Shown here: positions 63,016 to 64,000 of the stretch, piece after piece
How the letters are laid out: each line of letters opens with the position of its first letter
Position numbering within the stretch: the stretch's first letter is position 1
From: JABCPE02 sp963518845
GTDB lineage: Bacteria; Bacteroidota; Bacteroidia; Flavobacteriales; Weeksellaceae
DNA: 64,000 bases
NCBI GenBank assembly: GCA_963518845.1
Contig: CAUQKV010000005.1
Span: 1-64,000 of the forward strand
Direction of reading: 5' to 3'
Notes under the pieces: generated by a model
What the model was told of the DNA's origin: nothing
The model's input: the letters and a program-made list of their open reading frames with translations, nothing else
Databases searched by the model: none
Made by a program: the position numbers and the translations under genes

Positions 63016-63045
63016 AATGTGAAGGGTTTTATTTAAAACAATTAG
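63016..63045 (+). repeat. Intergenic repeat, degenerate copy 3
   Basis: Matches the left half of copies 1 and 2 (AATGTG..GGGTTTTATTT) but the right half is changed, leaving only a short GTTTT/AAAAC dyad. Confidence 0.5.
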
Positions 63046-63051
63046 AAAAAT

Positions 63052-63109
63052 AATGACACTATATGAAATATATCAAAACCAAAGTAAATAAAATATTGTT
63101 AGTGGTATT
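63052..63109 (+). repeat. Direct repeat covering the start of a lipoprotein gene, copy A
   Basis: About 58 bases, including the ATG at 63063 and the first 15 codons, recur at 63712-63769 with only a few differences. Confidence 0.85.
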
Positions 63110-63659
63110 ATTATGTTTGTGTTTAGGTTGTGAGAAAAAGAGTGCATTGCCTCAAAATAACCCTATGAATAACGAACTGAATGATATAAGCATAGATGCA
63201 TTACATGCAGAGGGAAACGATAATAATTTTTTAATCACTATTAATATTGAAAATAAAAGCAATGAATACTACTGTATGATATATGATTATGAGGGAGATT
63301 TAGATAAAAGAACATATCCTAAAATAAAGAATGTAAATAAAGATGTGGTTGAAATAAGTTACTATCCTTTTTATAGTGAAATTGTAAGTAATCACCTTGA
63401 GGAACAGGAAGATAGGGATCCACCTGTAATATCATCAGATGGTTTTATTTTTCTAATAATCAGTCCTCAAGAAAAAGAAAAAATTACACTCTCAATAAAA
63501 TATGACTTATTGAAAAAATATGAAGCAAAAAGATTAAAATTGTATTTCTCAAAATATAAAAATGAAGATTCTTTAAATTCCAAATTTATAAGAATTTCTC
63601 CTACAAAAGATGCTATGTCATACTATAATTTTAAAGAGAAGTTGATAGAAATTAGGTAA
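63063..63659 (+). CDS. Small lipoprotein of the array, unknown
   Basis: 198 residues. MKYIKTKVNKILLVVLL leads to lipobox LCLGC (Cys about 23). The mature domain begins EKKSALPQNN and is beta-rich, with NFLITINIENKSNEYYCMIY resembling an immunoglobulin-like strand pattern and FIFLIISPQEKEKITLSIKY later. Family not recognised. The first 15 codons and the upstream bases are duplicated at the next gene, while the rest differs, which points to recombination through the shared start. Confidence 0.68.
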   Translation: MKYIKTKVNKILLVVLLCLCLGCEKKSALPQNNPMNNELNDISIDALHAEGNDNNFLITINIENKSNEYYCMIYDYEGDLDKRTYPKIKNVNKDVVEISYYPFYSEIVSNHLEEQEDRDPPVISSDGFIFLIISPQEKEKITLSIKYDLLKKYEAKRLKLYFSKYKNEDSLNSKFIRISPTKDAMSYYNFKEKLIEIR

Positions 63660-63670
63660 CCTTCCAAATG

Positions 63671-63694
63671 TGTTGGGTTTTATCCATATAAAAA
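63671..63694 (+). repeat. Intergenic repeat, partial copy 4
   Basis: Carries the left arm of the dyad (TGTTGGGTTTTAT, then ATATAAAA) but not the right arm. Confidence 0.6.
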
Positions 63695-63711
63695 CTTTTT
63701 AGTAAAAAAAT

Positions 63712-63769
63712 AATAACACCATATGAAATATATCAAAGCTAAAGTAAATAAAATATTGTTAGTAGTATT
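63712..63769 (+). repeat. Direct repeat covering the start of a lipoprotein gene, copy B
   Basis: Near-identical to 63052-63109; similarity stops soon after codon 15, where copy A continues to a lipobox and copy B does not. Confidence 0.85.
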
Positions 63770-64000
63770 GGCGGTTTCATTAATAATATTACTACTAATA
63801 TATAAAGAAAATCAAACTTATGAGAATAAGGGTGAGTATCTCATAAATAAAATTGAAAATTTTAGAATAAAAAATAAAAGATTACCGAATACAATATTAG
63901 AATTAGGAGAGAAAGAACCAATGAACCAAGGTCCATATTATGAGAAAAAAGATAGTGTTAATTATATAATATATTTTAACATTGGCTTTGATGAAGCTAA
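63723..64000 (+). CDS. Membrane-anchored protein of the array (partial at window end)
   Basis: 92 codons are visible and the frame is open at base 64000. The start MKYIKAKVNKILLVVL is the duplicated segment; it continues into a membrane helix (AVSLIILLLIY) without a lipobox cysteine. The following domain has KIENFRIKNKRLPNTILELG and GPYYEKKDSVNYIIYF, a pattern I recall from small accessory proteins of related species but cannot assign. It differs fully from the neighbouring gene after the shared start. Confidence 0.65.
   Translation, partial: MKYIKAKVNKILLVVLAVSLIILLLIYKENQTYENKGEYLINKIENFRIKNKRLPNTILELGEKEPMNQGPYYEKKDSVNYIIYFNIGFDEA

Noticed and set aside
1..64000. tRNA, rRNA, CRISPR, insertion sequence, prophage or replication origin
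   Set aside because: I saw no cloverleaf-like gene, no regularly spaced direct repeats with unique spacers, no transposase, integrase or phage structural motif and no dnaA-box cluster; a covariance-model search would be needed to exclude small RNAs.

Overview
The window looks like chromosomal DNA of a member of the Bacteroidota, order Flavobacteriales, most likely the Chryseobacterium/Riemerella/Bergeyella group (Weeksellaceae). The evidence is AT-rich DNA, promoters with the Bacteroidota -7 element TAnnTTTG and short leaders, a SusC/SusD outer-membrane pair, an FtsZ with a long charged C-terminal tail, a MurE with the diaminopimelate motif DNPR, and a flavobacterial gene order around the division and cell-wall (dcw) cluster. 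Genus is an inference. I see no rRNA, tRNA, CRISPR array, transposase or phage gene. No gap between genes exceeds 300 bases; the longest is about 200 bases (7789-7987).

Layout. 1-2265 (minus): a POT-family peptide transporter cut by the window edge and a secreted dipeptidyl peptidase IV. 2412-3232: a small Spy/CpxP-like secreted protein and NikR. 3349-5432: a cysteine-free endonuclease III, a family 2 glycosyltransferase and TrmN6. 5447-7788 (minus): an alpha/beta hydrolase and EngB, with EngB followed by three small proteins joined by 4-base overlaps. 7988-26140 (plus): a long dcw cluster, rsmH-ftsL-ftsI-murE-mraY-murD-ftsW-murG-murC-ftsQ-ftsA-ftsZ, interrupted by four accessory genes including a Fic protein, and lacking mraZ at its head. 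26174-28767 (minus): RNase HII, a dicarboxylate/amino-acid symporter and a small outer-membrane-like protein. 28896-33221: a SusC/SusD pair. 33317-35610: argS and a small lipoprotein. 35683-47163 (minus): an eleven-gene surface-polysaccharide operon running ugd to rfbA. It makes UDP-glucuronate and probably an acylated dTDP-4-amino-4,6-dideoxyhexose, and carries an acyltransferase gene with a 12-base homopolymer that should be phase variable. 47343-51814: rimP-nusA-infB behind a leader containing a terminator-like hairpin. 51914-57121: a glycosyltransferase, an MscS channel and an AddA-like helicase-nuclease. 57121-62027: enolase, a TM2 protein, a secreted protein, two adjacent guanidino/ureido hydrolases (an ADI/DDAH-like enzyme and CtlX) and a DUF4253 protein. 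62061-64000: an array of small lipoproteins or membrane-anchored proteins separated by copies of a short dyad repeat, with a duplicated gene start, running off the window.

How the parts work together. The dcw block supplies UDP-MurNAc-peptide synthesis, lipid I and II formation, and septal machinery for DAP-type peptidoglycan. The polysaccharide operon supplies activated sugars, transferases and modifying enzymes for a surface glycan. Peptide use is served by DPP IV with the POT transporter, and arginine or citrulline use possibly by the ADI-like/CtlX pair. The strongest unusual signals are the phase-variable acyltransferase, the repeat-linked lipoprotein array, the Fic cassette with its own terminator-like hairpin inside the dcw cluster, the leader hairpin before rimP-nusA-infB, and the endonuclease III without iron-sulfur ligands.
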